Positions 9,868-20,870 of a stretch of DNA of 64,000 nucleotides are shown here, one piece after another. A program made the translations under genes and the position numbers. This stretch comes from Xenorhabdus beddingii (GTDB taxonomy: Bacteria; Pseudomonadota; Gammaproteobacteria; Enterobacterales; Enterobacteriaceae). Under the pieces are notes generated by a model, which saw nothing but the letters and a program-made list of their open reading frames with translations, did no database searches and had not been told where the DNA came from. How positions within the stretch are numbered: position 1 is the stretch's first letter; every line of letters starts with the position of its first letter. The stretch spans positions 124,001 through 188,000 of the forward strand of contig NZ_MUBK01000004.1 in assembly GCF_002127545.1 (NCBI RefSeq), read 5' to 3'.

Positions 9868-10410
9868 TTAGAAACTCAGACCCGCACCAGCGTAAAAGCC
9901 ATCAGAGACTTTATTACTGCGGTTACCATTCTTTCCTTTCAGATCAATGACACGATAACCTGCATCTAACGTCAGTGGCTTAAAAAACGTATAGCGTACT
10001 CCCCCGGAAGCCTCGGTATAAGAGTCTATTCCTGACGTTAAACCTGATGGAGCACCATAAGCCTCACCATACAGGGACAGAGACGAGGTGAGCGCCCAAC
10101 TGAGTCCGGCACCCGCAGCCAATGCGGCCCCAAATTCCCCGTCTTTTGGGGACAGATAGAGCGCTTTGCCACCAATACTTGCCGTTAATGGCCCAATGGG
10201 TAAACCGAAAGCGGCACCCAAACTGCCAAGTTGACCATTATGGTCACTGCGCGTCCAGTTTCCATTAACCGATAACCCCGAACTTTTATCACCAATCCCC
10301 ACCGATGTACTGGTGTTGTGTTTGCCTACTTGTACATCCATGGAAATAGCGTGTGCTGCACCAGTCAAAAAGAGCAAACTGGCGGCGCTGGTAGCAATAA
10401 AACCTTTCAT
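9868..10410 (-). CDS. yfaZ: YfaZ family outer-membrane protein
   Basis: 180-aa protein with a clear signal peptide (MKGFIATSAASLLFLTGAAHA, cleavage after AHA) and then alternating glycine-rich beta-strand sequence ending in the aromatic residue typical of outer-membrane barrels (AGAGLSF). The YfaZ family is a small predicted porin-like family of unknown function. The start at 10410 was chosen for the signal peptide and the purine-rich ribosome site just upstream; the open frame extends to 10536 but that stretch is not signal-like. In E. coli yfaZ also lies near the men genes. Confidence 0.82.
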   Translation of the reverse strand: MKGFIATSAASLLFLTGAAHAISMDVQVGKHNTSTSVGIGDKSSGLSVNGNWTRSDHNGQLGSLGAAFGLPIGPLTASIGGKALYLSPKDGEFGAALAAGAGLSWALTSSLSLYGEAYGAPSGLTSGIDSYTEASGGVRYTFFKPLTLDAGYRVIDLKGKNGNRSNKVSDGFYAGAGLSF

Positions 10411-10541
10411 ATTCTTTTTCTCTCTTCTTAATTGATGAATGCCAATACCGCTTAAAAATATATTACTGGAATCAGAGAGACGCCTATAGACAGCGGAAGC
10501 AATGAAACCTCTATATTTATCAAGATATGTAAACACTGTGA

Positions 10542-11948
10542 CTATTTACCTGCGGTAGTCATTTTTTCCTCTATCCACTGCTTGATCTGCTGGCGTGAAA
10601 TTTTTATCCCGCCCTGTTTTTTCAGCCGTTGCGGTAACAGATAATAGGCCACAGGGAGCTGGAAAGCGGCGAGTTTATTTGAGAGCCAATCATTCAGTGT
10701 TTCCAACAAGTCAGGATATTGCGTTTCGATAACGGCGACAGGTCGATGACCGAATTCAACATCAGGTACGGGAACAATAAAACTTTGTTCTATTTTGGGG
10801 TGCTGATTAATGACCCGTTCAATATCTTCTGGCTGGACACCTTCACCCCCACTGAAAAACTGGTTGTCGAGACGCCCCAAGATCCGTAATTCTCCCTGTT
10901 CAAATCTCCCTCTGTCACGCGTGGAAAACCATCCATCTTTATCTGTCAGTGGCTTCAATTTCCCCTCCAACCAATAACCACTCGCAATACTGTCAGCGCG
11001 GATTTGGATTTCTTCATCCAGCAAACGAATGGATTTCCCCGGAAGCGGATTCCCTACGCCGGGTAATCCATCAGCCCGTTTGACGCAGACCGTTGACGCC
11101 ATTTCAGTCAGTCCATAACCACACCAACAACGCATACCCGACTGTTCAGCCCGTTGAGTCAGTGCCGTGGGTATCATGGCCCCGCCCAATAGGACTTCTT
11201 TCAACGTCAATGAGTGTTCAAGAGGTTGTTCCAATAAACGCCAAAGTTGAGTCGGTACAAGTGAAGCATGGGTGCAGCCAGACAGCGCCCGATCCAGTGG
11301 GCGTAAATCCCGCAACACCAGTTTCGCCCCTTTATGCAGCCAACGCCAAAGAATGCCCTGACCGGAAACATGAAACAAGGGCAGTGAGAGCAGCCAGCTA
11401 TCATCCGGCTGAAAATCCATGCAGGAAAGAATGCTCTGGGCACTGGCAAGGTGGGCGCCGATGGAATGTACTGCGGCCTTGGGTAGCCCAGACGAACCTG
11501 AGGTCAAAATCATGCTGGCAGGGCGTCCACTGTCCCACGATACCGGCTGTTCAAGTTTGACTGGCAATTTTTGTTGCCACTCAAGTGCCTTAACCTGAAT
11601 AATCGGCGACGGGGAAGCGGTAAAATCCACCCCATAAGACAGATTGAGATGAGGCAACAATTCCTCCAACAACCGATCAGGGAGTTGAGGATTTAGAGGC
11701 AATACCCTTGCCCCACACTGCAAGGCGGCAAGATAACACAAAAGCAGCCCACGACTGTTTTTACCCCTGAGGAGTACGCCACTGCCTTCAGAAAGTCCCT
11801 GTTGCTGGAAATGGGCAGCAATGGCATTGATTTTTTGGGCTAATTGCTGCCAGTCCAATGGTTCATCATATAACTGAATGGCCTGTTTTCGGGGATGGTC
11901 AGCAGCCCAGTGTTGCCACGGCCATCGGCGCCATGCTATTTGCGGCAT
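10542..11948 (-). CDS. menE: o-Succinylbenzoate-CoA ligase MenE
   Basis: Activates o-succinylbenzoate to its CoA thioester with ATP in menaquinone (vitamin K2) synthesis, ANL adenylating superfamily. Visible motifs: the AMP-binding loop [14 protein letters not shown], the second motif [11 protein letters not shown], the hinge region [20 protein letters not shown], and the C-terminal catalytic lysine in [11 protein letters not shown]. The ATG at 11948 was chosen over the GTG at 11960 because GGAG lies at proper spacing before it; this gives 468 aa. It overlaps the end of menC by 13 bp, showing translational coupling. Last gene of the men operon. Confidence 0.94.
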   Translation of the reverse strand: MPQIAWRRWPWQHWAADHPRKQAIQLYDEPLDWQQLAQKINAIAAHFQQQGLSEGSGVLLRGKNSRGLLLCYLAALQCGARVLPLNPQLPDRLLEELLPHLNLSYGVDFTASPSPIIQVKALEWQQKLPVKLEQPVSWDSGRPASMILTSGSSGLPKAAVHSIGAHLASAQSILSCMDFQPDDSWLLSLPLFHVSGQGILWRWLHKGAKLVLRDLRPLDRALSGCTHASLVPTQLWRLLEQPLEHSLTLKEVLLGGAMIPTALTQRAEQSGMRCWCGYGLTEMASTVCVKRADGLPGVGNPLPGKSIRLLDEEIQIRADSIASGYWLEGKLKPLTDKDGWFSTRDRGRFEQGELRILGRLDNQFFSGGEGVQPEDIERVINQHPKIEQSFIVPVPDVEFGHRPVAVIETQYPDLLETLNDWLSNKLAAFQLPVAYYLLPQRLKKQGGIKISRQQIKQWIEEKMTTAGK

Positions 11949-12928
11949 CCATGACTCCACACCGTTTCCAGTTTATCCAGCGTGACGCAGGGAATTACAC
12001 TGCCCGGCCAACAACGAATGAGCTGTGATTGGATAAGATCCAGTGTATCCAACCCCGGAAGCGTGTCGGGTGTCAGCCAGTGGGCAATACGAGCCAACTG
12101 TGTCAGACCGAAACTGGTTTCAAGGCCAGAACTAATCACGGCTTCCAGCCCAAGTCGATGGGCTTCTGAGATCAACTGACGGCAACGGGCAATACTCCCG
12201 ACCAATGTCGGTTTAATAATGATGGCGGAAACACCTTCTTGTGCTTCCACGATAAAATTCGTTTCCCGCACACTTTCATCCCATGCAATGGCGATACCGG
12301 TTTCGCGGGCAAACGCCAAAGAGGCTTCACGGGTTTGACAAGGCTCTTCAATGAATGCAATTCTGCGACGATAATCAGGATTGACATATTTCGCAAACCC
12401 CTCTGCTTTCAGCCGTGTCCAACTGCGATTCGCATCCAATCGTAACCGGAGGTCGGGAACCGCTTCCAACATCACATTCACGACCATGCCATCACGTACC
12501 GCTTCATATAAGCCAACTTTGACTTTAGCAACCTTCTGGCCGTTCATCTTTTCCAGACGCAGGATCACCTCATCGGGATCGCCCGTACACAATGGCACCT
12601 TACGATAATCAGCTTCTTCGGGCAGTTCCCCCCGCAATTCAGCCAGTGCACAACTGAGGCCAAAAGCGACAGAAGGGAGAAGGTCTTCGGGCTGAAGATC
12701 CAGATTCTGATTCAGACACCAGCGTTGCAACCACGCTACAGCCGCCGTTTTAGCCTGTTCGGGCGTTTCATGGCTCCATTCGGGCAACGGGGATATTTCT
12801 CCCCACCCTTCCCGTCCGTTTTCCTGTACATGAACCAAAAATCCATCACGGGTTTTCAGGCGTTGATAACGTAAGATAATGCCTGCCTCCATTGGCAGGC
12901 TGAATTGATATAAAGTCGCCTTACGCAT
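11936..12928 (-). CDS. menC: o-Succinylbenzoate synthase MenC
   Basis: Enolase-superfamily dehydratase that converts SHCHC to o-succinylbenzoate. 330 aa. Catalytic residues are recognisable: the KxK motif in VAKVKVGLY, metal ligands in [16 protein letters not shown] and AWDESVRE, and the second catalytic Lys in [11 protein letters not shown]. The start codon overlaps the menB stop by 1 base (TAATG). Operon member between menB and menE. Confidence 0.95.
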   Translation of the reverse strand: MRKATLYQFSLPMEAGIILRYQRLKTRDGFLVHVQENGREGWGEISPLPEWSHETPEQAKTAAVAWLQRWCLNQNLDLQPEDLLPSVAFGLSCALAELRGELPEEADYRKVPLCTGDPDEVILRLEKMNGQKVAKVKVGLYEAVRDGMVVNVMLEAVPDLRLRLDANRSWTRLKAEGFAKYVNPDYRRRIAFIEEPCQTREASLAFARETGIAIAWDESVRETNFIVEAQEGVSAIIIKPTLVGSIARCRQLISEAHRLGLEAVISSGLETSFGLTQLARIAHWLTPDTLPGLDTLDLIQSQLIRCWPGSVIPCVTLDKLETVWSHGCRK

Positions 12929-13785
12929 TATGGGTTACGCTTGAATTTGCTGAAATCAGGGTGACGTTTTTCATTGAACGCATTGCGTCCTTCCTGCCCT
13001 TCTTCCGTCATGTAGAACAGCATGGTGGCATTCCCCGCCAATTCCTGCAAACCCGCCTGACCATCACAATCCGCATTCAGTGCCGCTTTCAGGCAACGCA
13101 ACGCCATTGGGCTGTTTTCAAGCATCTCACGGCACCAACGCACTGTTTCTTTTTCCAACTCAGCATACGGTACAACCGTGTTGACCAGCCCCATAGCCAA
13201 GGCTTCTTCGGCAGGGTATTGACGGCACAGGAACCAAATTTCGCGAGCCTTTTTCTGCCCGACGATCCGGGCCATATAAGATGCCCCCCAACCACCATCA
13301 AAGGAGCCGACTTTAGGGCCGGTTTGACCGAAAATAGCATTATCCGCCGCAATCGTCAGGTCACACATCAAATGCAGCACATGCCCGCCACCGATGGCAT
13401 ATCCGGCAACCATGGCAACAACCGGTTTTGGACAGGTGCGGATCTGGCGCTGAAAATCCAATACGTTCAGGTGATGTATTCCGTTGTCATCTTTATAGCC
13501 ACCGTAATCACCCCGGATTTTTTGATCCCCACCGGCACAAAAAGCCTTTTCTCCCATTCCCGTCAGAATGATCGTGCCAATGTCATCATCATAGCGCGCA
13601 TCTGCCAGCGCCTGAATCATCTCCTTGACCGTCAGGGGACGGAACGCATTGCGTACCTGTGGGCGATTAATCGTAATCTTGGCAATTCCATCGGCGGATT
13701 TATGATAGAGAATATCTTCAAATCCTTGGGAACAATCTCGCCATTCAATCGGAGCGTACAATTTTTCTTCGCTTGGATAACGCAT
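12928..13785 (-). CDS. menB: 1,4-Dihydroxy-2-naphthoyl-CoA synthase MenB
   Basis: Crotonase-fold enzyme that closes the naphthoquinol ring from o-succinylbenzoyl-CoA. 285 aa, the same length as E. coli MenB. Visible: the oxyanion-hole and active-site segments [16 protein letters not shown] and [15 protein letters not shown], the conserved [16 protein letters not shown], and the C-terminal [20 protein letters not shown]. It lies 12 bp after menH and is joined to menC by a 1-base overlap. Confidence 0.97.
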   Translation of the reverse strand: MRYPSEEKLYAPIEWRDCSQGFEDILYHKSADGIAKITINRPQVRNAFRPLTVKEMIQALADARYDDDIGTIILTGMGEKAFCAGGDQKIRGDYGGYKDDNGIHHLNVLDFQRQIRTCPKPVVAMVAGYAIGGGHVLHLMCDLTIAADNAIFGQTGPKVGSFDGGWGASYMARIVGQKKAREIWFLCRQYPAEEALAMGLVNTVVPYAELEKETVRWCREMLENSPMALRCLKAALNADCDGQAGLQELAGNATMLFYMTEEGQEGRNAFNEKRHPDFSKFKRNP

Positions 13786-13797
13786 TATTGAGTTTCC

Positions 13798-14568
13798 TTA
13801 ACCAAAAAATGATAAAAAATGGTTCACTGCGGCAGAAAAAGCCGCAGGATTGCCATAATGGGCATTATGTCCAACCTGGGGGATGATGTTTAATGGCAGT
13901 GTATACTGTCTGGCTATGCTCTGGAATTTATGATCATTTTCGCCACACAGATAGGAGAATGGTATTGTCATTTGCTGTAAATCAGGAAGCAAGCAAGGCT
14001 GAACGCCCAACGAGGTATTTTCCAACATGTCGGCAATATTTTTTCCGCTGTTCTGACTGCGGCGCTGAATAAGCCGCTCTCGTTGCGCCAGCGTTAAATC
14101 AGCAAATACGGGCTGCTGATACCAATCCGTTAAGACAGACGCGACAGGTTCTTGACGAAAACGCTGTGCCCAATGCCGATCATGCTGTAATCTCACGTCA
14201 CGCTCCTTTTGGGAACATAATCCGGGGTTCCCGCCTTCCACCAGCAATCCCTTTAATCCTTTATGGTGACCCTGAGTTGCTTGATACATCGCAATTCGTC
14301 CCCCCAATGAGTAACCAATCAGGCAGTAATTCTCGATCTGATGCTCAGATAACGTTGCACTCAGCAATTCACTCATTTCAGTAAACCCCCCGGTCAGCGT
14401 AATATCGGCAGAATGACCGTGACCGGGCAAATCAACGAGCAAAGAAGCGTACTGATCAAAAACATTGACCAAAGGCAACCAATCATCGCCCCTGCCCAAT
14501 AGACCATGCAGCCAAACCAGCCATGTTCCCTGATTATTGGCATGAAACGTCTGGCAATGGAGTTTCAC
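13798..14568 (-). CDS. menH: SHCHC synthase MenH (alpha/beta hydrolase)
   Basis: Removes pyruvate from SEPHCHC to give SHCHC in menaquinone synthesis. The 256-aa alpha/beta-hydrolase fold has the nucleophile elbow GYSLGG, an [10 protein letters not shown] oxyanion loop near the start, the acid-containing segment CGENDHKF, and the catalytic His in [10 protein letters not shown]. It overlaps the menD stop by 4 bp. Confidence 0.93.
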   Translation of the reverse strand: MKLHCQTFHANNQGTWLVWLHGLLGRGDDWLPLVNVFDQYASLLVDLPGHGHSADITLTGGFTEMSELLSATLSEHQIENYCLIGYSLGGRIAMYQATQGHHKGLKGLLVEGGNPGLCSQKERDVRLQHDRHWAQRFRQEPVASVLTDWYQQPVFADLTLAQRERLIQRRSQNSGKNIADMLENTSLGVQPCLLPDLQQMTIPFSYLCGENDHKFQSIARQYTLPLNIIPQVGHNAHYGNPAAFSAAVNHFLSFFG

Positions 14569-16238
14569 AGCTCAGACACCTGTTTCAACAGCGCCTGCAA
14601 ACTCTGCACCCCGGCATTGCCCTCGACTTTTAGTTCAATCAATGTTGCCTGTTCACTCTTCCATGCTTGTTCTGTGCACTGTTTTAATTCCGGCCAATTG
14701 ACGGGAGCAGCATAATTCAGGCCAAACATGGCGGCGGCATGGTCAAAATTAACGTCTTGCGGCATACAGTAGAAACGCTGACGCTTTTCCTCCGGTGTCG
14801 GTAACAATGAGAAAATCTGTCCACCATTATTATTCACCACCATCAATAGCATGGGAATAGAAAGATCGCGCAATAAAGCCAGACTATTCAGGTCATAGAG
14901 GGCAGAAATATCCCCGACAATAGCCAGTGTTGGTTTGTTGGTTGCCCGCTGTACTCCTGCTGCGGTTGCGATCAATCCATCGATGCCACTCGCCCCCCGG
15001 TTACTGTAAACCGGATAACCCACCGGCAACTGACCCAAGGCATCAATCAGACGCACAATCAGGCTATTGCCAACGAACAACTGCCCCTGCTCCGGCAACA
15101 ATTGATGCAGTTGATGTGCCACTGCCGCCTCACTGAATTTCCCCGCTAGCTGAGTTTTAACACACTGAAACGCTTTTTTTGACCATCGACTTAATTCATC
15201 AGCCCAAGGCGCTTGGTCATGGGCGGGATGTTCCCGTAACCAATCCGCCACATGGCAAGTAAACTTACGCCCTTGGTGATTGGCGGGATCAAGCCGGCCT
15301 GCAATCGGATCAACAATCCAGTACTGCTCCGGCTGGCATTTGCCCTGCCATTGCAACAGCCGTTTTCCTGTCAGGCTACTGCCAAATTGAATCACCAACT
15401 GCCCCTGTGCCAAAATCGCCTGTGTCCGGGGATGATTCAACCACAAATCGGCACCCGGTAAAGGCTGGCCGGTTTGGGACAGCACATCCCCCACCAGAGG
15501 CCAGCCCATTTTTTTTGCCCACTGCGCGACGAGTGCGCCCTCTTCGGTACTCATTCTTCCCGCCAGTACAATGCCCTGTTTTTTCCGCCAGTGATCCCAA
15601 TCCGCGACCGGTGTTGTCGTCTTGATTTCTGTCTGGATCAGCCATGGCTGATTTCCCTGCCACCAGCCCCCCAATGTTTGCAGCCAATCTTGATGCGCGG
15701 TGACATCATTGCCATACAGGGGTTCAGCAAACGGACAATTAATATGCAATACACCTTGTTTCAGGTTCGACATCCCATCATCAATGGTGGAAACCAGCCA
15801 ACTGGCGGGAATTGCTGTGGTTGGCGTCGGCAATGCCAGGGCTTGTGCCGAATGGGAAGCGAAAATGCCTCTCTGACGAATAGCCTGATTCGCTCCACAA
15901 TCAATTAATTCTGGTGGCCTGTCTGCGGTGAGAAACACCAATCGCTCTCCCGTCAAGCCAGCTTCAATCAAGGAAGGATACAAATTCGCCACCGCAGTTC
16001 CCGATGTCACGATAACGGCCACCGGCTCTTTACCTGGTTTTGCCAGCCCCAGAGCCAAGTGTCCTAAGCCACGCTCATCAAAATGAGTATGGCAGAGCAG
16101 TTTAGGATTTTCTGCTGCGGCCAGTGTCAATGGTGTCGAACGGGAACCGGGGGCAATACAGACATGACGTAATCCATGGCGGGTCAATGCTTCCAATAAA
16201 AGTTCCGCCCAACGGCGGTTCAGTGCGCTGTTTGACAT
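14565..16238 (-). CDS. menD: SEPHCHC synthase MenD
   Basis: Thiamine-diphosphate and Mg-dependent enzyme that adds 2-oxoglutarate-derived succinate semialdehyde to isochorismate, the first committed menaquinone step. 557 aa. The N-terminal Pyr domain has [15 protein letters not shown] and THFDERGLG. The PP domain has the ThDP motif [15 protein letters not shown] ending in [10 protein letters not shown]. First intact gene of the menDHBCE operon. The usual preceding gene menF is not adjacent; its decayed copy lies about 8 kb away at 24.5-25.3 kb. The 259-bp gap upstream (16239-16497) is AT-rich and probably carries the promoter. Confidence 0.96.
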   Translation of the reverse strand: MSNSALNRRWAELLLEALTRHGLRHVCIAPGSRSTPLTLAAAENPKLLCHTHFDERGLGHLALGLAKPGKEPVAVIVTSGTAVANLYPSLIEAGLTGERLVFLTADRPPELIDCGANQAIRQRGIFASHSAQALALPTPTTAIPASWLVSTIDDGMSNLKQGVLHINCPFAEPLYGNDVTAHQDWLQTLGGWWQGNQPWLIQTEIKTTTPVADWDHWRKKQGIVLAGRMSTEEGALVAQWAKKMGWPLVGDVLSQTGQPLPGADLWLNHPRTQAILAQGQLVIQFGSSLTGKRLLQWQGKCQPEQYWIVDPIAGRLDPANHQGRKFTCHVADWLREHPAHDQAPWADELSRWSKKAFQCVKTQLAGKFSEAAVAHQLHQLLPEQGQLFVGNSLIVRLIDALGQLPVGYPVYSNRGASGIDGLIATAAGVQRATNKPTLAIVGDISALYDLNSLALLRDLSIPMLLMVVNNNGGQIFSLLPTPEEKRQRFYCMPQDVNFDHAAAMFGLNYAAPVNWPELKQCTEQAWKSEQATLIELKVEGNAGVQSLQALLKQVSEL

Positions 16239-16497
16239 ATGATGCTCAAGAACGTTTTTTCAAAGAAACGTCTTTTCAAAGAATAGTGCCGATAAATTAA
16301 GAAGTATTATATAAGTATTTTTTCATCATAATGCCTGTAAAAACAATTTCCTTATCTTAGTTCAAGGAATTGCCATTTAATGGGCAACAAAACGGGGGAA
16401 TTTTTACGCCCAAAAATCCCCAAAGGTGAAATGACGTGATAGAAAAATAAACCAGCCACAAAAAATAGATTATGGCTGATCATAGGATTGAAGGGAT

Positions 16498-17394
16498 TTA
16501 AGGATAAACGATATTCAATGTTGCCGTGGCATTAGCCTTGCCAGCCGTAATGTGAGCAGCGGTCTGGATATAACGCGCTTTGAACGGAACAGAATATATT
16601 CCATTCATACTACTGCCGGGTTTGACTGATGAATTGAAGATAACCGGCTGATCTTGATACAGAACCTGAAGGCCAATTCCATCCGCTGAATGGCTATCCT
16701 GATCAAGCCCCAGTACATCATCCGCCTTGCCCGGAATAATCGGATTCAACACTAACTCAATGGGGACATGGGTATTGCAGGCCAAATCGATCTCGAAATG
16801 ACGCTCTCCCGCCGTGCTATTCACCCCAGAAAACTGTGAGCTTCCTATTTTGCCCATTGGAATACGAATATTCTTTTCTTGTAGGGAACAAGTGGGGGTA
16901 ATAAAGTGTATTTCACTGAGAGAATAAGAATATAGGGTCGTTCCTGCCAGACGCGCCGTTATCACACCCTGTTTTATCCTACCCGAACCCGTTGCAGATT
17001 TTGTTTTCACAAACTCAATCTTCATCTCATTATTCTGGTCATTGATCCGAATGCCTATACCGGATATCCCGGAGTCATAAATTTTCCCACTGGCATTCAT
17101 TGCACTAAGGGAATACCCCGTGAATTCCCATTCTATCCGTTGCGAACCATCACAGTGGAATTTATCCATGTTCATTTGCTTGATGGGATAAGCGTCAATG
17201 ACTTCACCCACTTTAATGTCTCGATTCACTAAAAATCGACCGGCATTAACGGAGAATTTCTGCGTGATATGCCTATTGTCGAAACGACAAGGATCGGCAT
17301 GACCGTAAGCGCTCATTGATAGAAGAATCAGCATACAGCCAGCCAATAATAATCGATATTTTTTATGCGTGCTAAACATATGGGTAATAAACAT
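16498..17394 (-). CDS. Fimbrial tip adhesin / minor subunit
   Basis: 298 aa with a signal peptide (hydrophobic stretch LLLAGCMLILLSMSAYGHA). Its length suggests two domains: an N-terminal binding domain and a C-terminal pilin domain beginning near residue 170, with a pilin-type Cys (THFITPTCSLQEKNIRIPMG; second Cys in DLACNTH) and the donor-strand-like end ATLNIVYP. The layout resembles FimH/MrpH-type tip proteins, but no ligand can be predicted. It is last in the pilin-chaperone-usher-adhesin operon, 12 bp after the usher. A second Met at residue 6 is an alternative start. Confidence 0.75.
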   Translation of the reverse strand: MFITHMFSTHKKYRLLLAGCMLILLSMSAYGHADPCRFDNRHITQKFSVNAGRFLVNRDIKVGEVIDAYPIKQMNMDKFHCDGSQRIEWEFTGYSLSAMNASGKIYDSGISGIGIRINDQNNEMKIEFVKTKSATGSGRIKQGVITARLAGTTLYSYSLSEIHFITPTCSLQEKNIRIPMGKIGSSQFSGVNSTAGERHFEIDLACNTHVPIELVLNPIIPGKADDVLGLDQDSHSADGIGLQVLYQDQPVIFNSSVKPGSSMNGIYSVPFKARYIQTAAHITAGKANATATLNIVYP

Positions 17395-17406
17395 ATGAAC
17401 CTGATC

Positions 17407-19965
17407 CTATTTGCAATTCATATCCAAGGTATAGACACCGGACTGAGGTTTCTCTTTCGGCAAGGTGTAATTGACCGTACAGCTTTTGGCCTCTAAGGAT
17501 CCCCATTTGACCCGCAACCTGCCACTATCGGGCAATGCCGTGAGATAAACCTGCCCTTCATTACTGACAATCGCACGGTTATTTTGATCAAACCCGTTTT
17601 TATCCGGCGCATTTGATTGATCCCGTGTGACCTTCGCCCCGAAAGGGACTGGCTTGCCACGATGCATCAAATACATCAATACCCTATTTCCCATTCGAGC
17701 CTGAAAGTTAGCCAGAACGAGGGCACCTTTTGTTGGTACAACGGATTGTGTATTCACATCAATATCAACATCATCGGCAAATGATTGGGGTTCCAGTGCC
17801 ACTCGGTTTTTACGATAACTGCTGACATGCGGCACAATCGCATAGCCGTTCCAATCTGTGGCAACCGCCGTATTGTTGGCAATTTTGATGCCTTTTGCGC
17901 CTTCGGCCCGAACCAATACCGCAGTTTCACCCAACTCTTGTGATAAGGTCAGGCCATAGGGATGAACGGCAACACCCCCACTCACTCCGTAATTTAGCTG
18001 TTTGCTATGGCGTTGCTGTTTGCTATGGTGTTGATAGTTATAGCCAGCATTAATTCGGCCATAAGTTCCTTTATACTCCCCATGAATATTCCCACTCCCG
18101 CCTTCTCCTTGATTGGCGTAGCTCTGCTGCAAACTGTAGAACAGGTTATGATCTTCAAGTGCTGTACCGTTCAGGCTGACTTGATGGGACATTCTGTCGT
18201 TCCTATTGAGATTGGCACTATAACTGGCCCAGCTATTTTTCAGCCAACGATCAAGAGGAACATGAATACTGAATGCGAGGATTTGATCATGCACATCGGA
18301 ATGTGGACGCAAGTGATAGGAATAATTCAGTCCATAATTGATCCCCCAATGACTAAGGTCATAAGACGCATTGAGAGAGCGTTCTCGCCCCTTTTCTTTC
18401 CAATAATCCTGCTGCAATGCTGTTATATAGAAGCCACCAAAATCCCCCAATGTTTGATGAAGTTGCAACTGCAACTTACTTTTGGGATTAAAATGCGCAA
18501 ATAATCGGTGGGTATCACTAGAACGATTGGCCTCGCCAAAAGCATAAAATCCTGCCGTTGAAGAGCGATAACCGGTCAATGTCAAATGCGTTCCCGTCTG
18601 CGAAAAATCTTTCTCATACCGCAGGCGGTAAGATTGCCCGGGGGATTTTTTCCTTGATGGCAATTCAGCGCTGGCATGGCTAGCATCAAATGAGAACGAG
18701 CCAAGATGGCCCAAATCCACACCAGAGCCGACTAAAACAGATTGATAATCAGAGGATACAATTGTACCGCCATAAAACGTAAACTTATTGTGGAAACCAT
18801 AAGTCAACGTACCCTGAGAAAAATAAGGCGTCCGACTGTGACTGCTGGCAGAGCGATAACGCCCCATCGCCAACGAATACCTGACGTTTCCTTCCCGTAA
18901 CATAATGGGCGCGGTGGCAAATGCCTGAGTAAATTTACGTTCCCGGCCATCAGCTTCTTTGATGATAATGTCCAAATCACCACTGGAAATCGTGGGATAG
19001 AGATCGCTAATTTCAAATGCTCCGGGAGCCACATAAGTCTGATAAATGACATAACCATTCTGCTTGATGGTCACCTGCGCATTACTCAGGGCAATACCAC
19101 GGACAAGAGGGGCAAAACCTTTCTGGCTATCCGGCAACATATTTTCATCAGATGTCAGTAAAAGCCCACGAAATTCAATATTATCGAACAGAACACCAGA
19201 GGTGAAACTGTCACCAAGGGTCAATTGCCCCTTAAGGGGATGAATATCGCGCTGCAAATAGGTGCTCAGGCTTTTCCAGCGTTGGTTTTGATCAGAATAA
19301 ATGGCATTATTGCGTAAGCGCCAGGCGTGCCAATTAACACCTGATCTTAAATTCAGATAATTATTCCGGGTTGGATTATGTTGATCCTGCCAATTTGTCG
19401 ATCCACTATAGCTATAATTCATCAACAATGTCGTTAGTCCCTGATCCCACAACTCAGGAGAAACATCATCTCTGGAACGATAATGCAACGCAGCTTGAGG
19501 AATACTGATATGCAGTTGCTGACGGTTAAAATCAAAATCTGTGCCGGAAGACGGAATATATTTACCGATATCGGTAATCACTGTTTCAGGGGCTAATCCG
19601 GCTAATTCAGGGAAAGCATCCATCTTAATGCCCATCTCTTTCCATTGTTTGAGTGTGATTTTTGGCTGCAACCGTCCGTCTTGCAAAATAAATTCAATAT
19701 TGCCTTTACTCACCTCTTTTTTATTTAAATAAATATCCACCCAGTAAATACCCGGTGGTTGAAGACCCTCTTGAAAAAGAGCAAGGTCAATATCATCCGG
19801 TAAATCGCCCCCCACTTGCAAAGCATGGATATTAAATTTATGCTCTGCATACGCGGTTAAATAACAAAGAAAATTCCCTGCTATAATCAACATGGAAATT
19901 AAAAATTTATCATTCCGGCCACGATATACTACGCTTGCAGGATTATGTTTGGTGTTCTTTGACAT
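17407..19965 (-). CDS. Fimbrial outer-membrane usher
   Basis: 852-aa usher of the FimD/PapC family, which threads chaperone-bound subunits through the outer membrane. A signal segment precedes an N-terminal chaperone-binding domain (FNIHALQVGGDLPDDIDLAL near residues 43-62). A 24-strand barrel with plug follows (LRSGVNWHAWRLRNN, then RGIALSNAQVTIKQNGY), and the C-terminal domains contain GAKVTRDQSN, with GQVYLTALPDSGRLRVKWG and two Cys (KSCTVNYTLP, final CK). The architecture is full length. A protein-internal repeat SKQQRHSKQ occurs near residue 650. Confidence 0.93.
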   Translation of the reverse strand: MSKNTKHNPASVVYRGRNDKFLISMLIIAGNFLCYLTAYAEHKFNIHALQVGGDLPDDIDLALFQEGLQPPGIYWVDIYLNKKEVSKGNIEFILQDGRLQPKITLKQWKEMGIKMDAFPELAGLAPETVITDIGKYIPSSGTDFDFNRQQLHISIPQAALHYRSRDDVSPELWDQGLTTLLMNYSYSGSTNWQDQHNPTRNNYLNLRSGVNWHAWRLRNNAIYSDQNQRWKSLSTYLQRDIHPLKGQLTLGDSFTSGVLFDNIEFRGLLLTSDENMLPDSQKGFAPLVRGIALSNAQVTIKQNGYVIYQTYVAPGAFEISDLYPTISSGDLDIIIKEADGRERKFTQAFATAPIMLREGNVRYSLAMGRYRSASSHSRTPYFSQGTLTYGFHNKFTFYGGTIVSSDYQSVLVGSGVDLGHLGSFSFDASHASAELPSRKKSPGQSYRLRYEKDFSQTGTHLTLTGYRSSTAGFYAFGEANRSSDTHRLFAHFNPKSKLQLQLHQTLGDFGGFYITALQQDYWKEKGRERSLNASYDLSHWGINYGLNYSYHLRPHSDVHDQILAFSIHVPLDRWLKNSWASYSANLNRNDRMSHQVSLNGTALEDHNLFYSLQQSYANQGEGGSGNIHGEYKGTYGRINAGYNYQHHSKQQRHSKQLNYGVSGGVAVHPYGLTLSQELGETAVLVRAEGAKGIKIANNTAVATDWNGYAIVPHVSSYRKNRVALEPQSFADDVDIDVNTQSVVPTKGALVLANFQARMGNRVLMYLMHRGKPVPFGAKVTRDQSNAPDKNGFDQNNRAIVSNEGQVYLTALPDSGRLRVKWGSLEAKSCTVNYTLPKEKPQSGVYTLDMNCK

Positions 19966-20003
19966 ATTTAATTTTCTGACAATATGATGAGATCATTAAT
20001 AAA

Positions 20004-20702
20004 TTAAAGATCAGTGAGCTCTGCCTTAGTGACACCGCCATAATCATTGATCACTTCCCAACTTACTGTTTTGGCATTTTTAGATGGCAAAGGCCAACTT
20101 GATTGGCTAAAAGGCTTAATCATTCCGGCATGTCTAATATCATGGTTATCGACACGCAGAGATGAAAGAGAGATAAAATAAGGCGTAGGATTTTCGGCAA
20201 CCAATAAACCATTTTCCTGTTTGAACTTGATTTCCTTATAAGCCGTTGCCGCCTTTTCTTTCAATGCCCCCGGGCGATGAAACAATTTTAGCCGTGAATT
20301 GACAACAATCTGTAACTGGTTTACAGCGGGATCGGAATTATCTGTTTCAGGAATCGATTTGACATTAAGCCAAAATACCGATTCTCTATCCATCGGTAAT
20401 TCATTGCCAACTTTAACAATACGTAAAATATTTTCATTATTTGCCGGAAGTGTAAATAGAGGCGGTGTCACAGCAAAAGGAGTTTTTGTTTTATCGTTCT
20501 CATCTTGAATCCAGCTTTGAATCAAATAAGTCGTTTCTTTTTCAGGATTATTAATAGATATAGACACTTCTTTCTTATCGCTTAGATAAATAATTCGGGT
20601 TCCCCCCACAACAACACCCGCCACGGCAATATTACAACAAAAAAAACACACAAAAGCATAAAAAAACAAACGGTAATACGACACGATCTTTTCTCCGCCC
20701 AA
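20004..20702 (-). CDS. Periplasmic fimbrial chaperone
   Basis: 232-aa PapD/FimC-type chaperone that caps pilin subunits by donor-strand complementation. Signal peptide (FFYAFVCFFCCNIAVAG), then the family start GVVVGGTRIIYLSDKKEVSI, the G1-type motif LQIVVNSRLKLFHRPGAL, and a second Ig domain ending SWEVINDYGGVTKAEL. It lies 38 bp upstream of the usher and 168 bp after the pilin; the gap to the pilin holds a TATACCC repeat. Confidence 0.92.
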   Translation of the reverse strand: MGGEKIVSYYRLFFYAFVCFFCCNIAVAGVVVGGTRIIYLSDKKEVSISINNPEKETTYLIQSWIQDENDKTKTPFAVTPPLFTLPANNENILRIVKVGNELPMDRESVFWLNVKSIPETDNSDPAVNQLQIVVNSRLKLFHRPGALKEKAATAYKEIKFKQENGLLVAENPTPYFISLSSLRVDNHDIRHAGMIKPFSQSSWPLPSKNAKTVSWEVINDYGGVTKAELTDL

Positions 20703-20759
20703 TCATGATGGGTCATATTCAATTGAATAACCAGGCATCCTTGCCAGGTTTTATGCCCT

Positions 20760-20820
20760 TATACCCGTCGTCTTTCACGTCGCCGATTTATTGGCAGCCT
20801 CTTAAGATCCATAGGGTATA
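20760..20820. repeat. Short TATACCC...GGGTATA palindromic element
   Basis: 61 bp with inverted ends TATACCC / GGGTATA. Its left half (TATACCCGTCGTCTTTCACG) is a diverged version of one end of the 127-bp copy at 32551-32677 and resembles the copy ending at 38307. It sits between the pilin and chaperone genes and could form a stem that lowers read-through or stabilises the pilin mRNA. Confidence 0.6.
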
Positions 20821-20870
20821 TACTGCAAACTGAAATTCAGTGGATATATCATATTCAGAGTGCCGAATAA

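Noticed and set aside
12961..13791. 276-aa plus-strand frame opposite menB
   Set aside because: Long only because of the codon use of menB on the other strand; the translation lacks coherent domain features.
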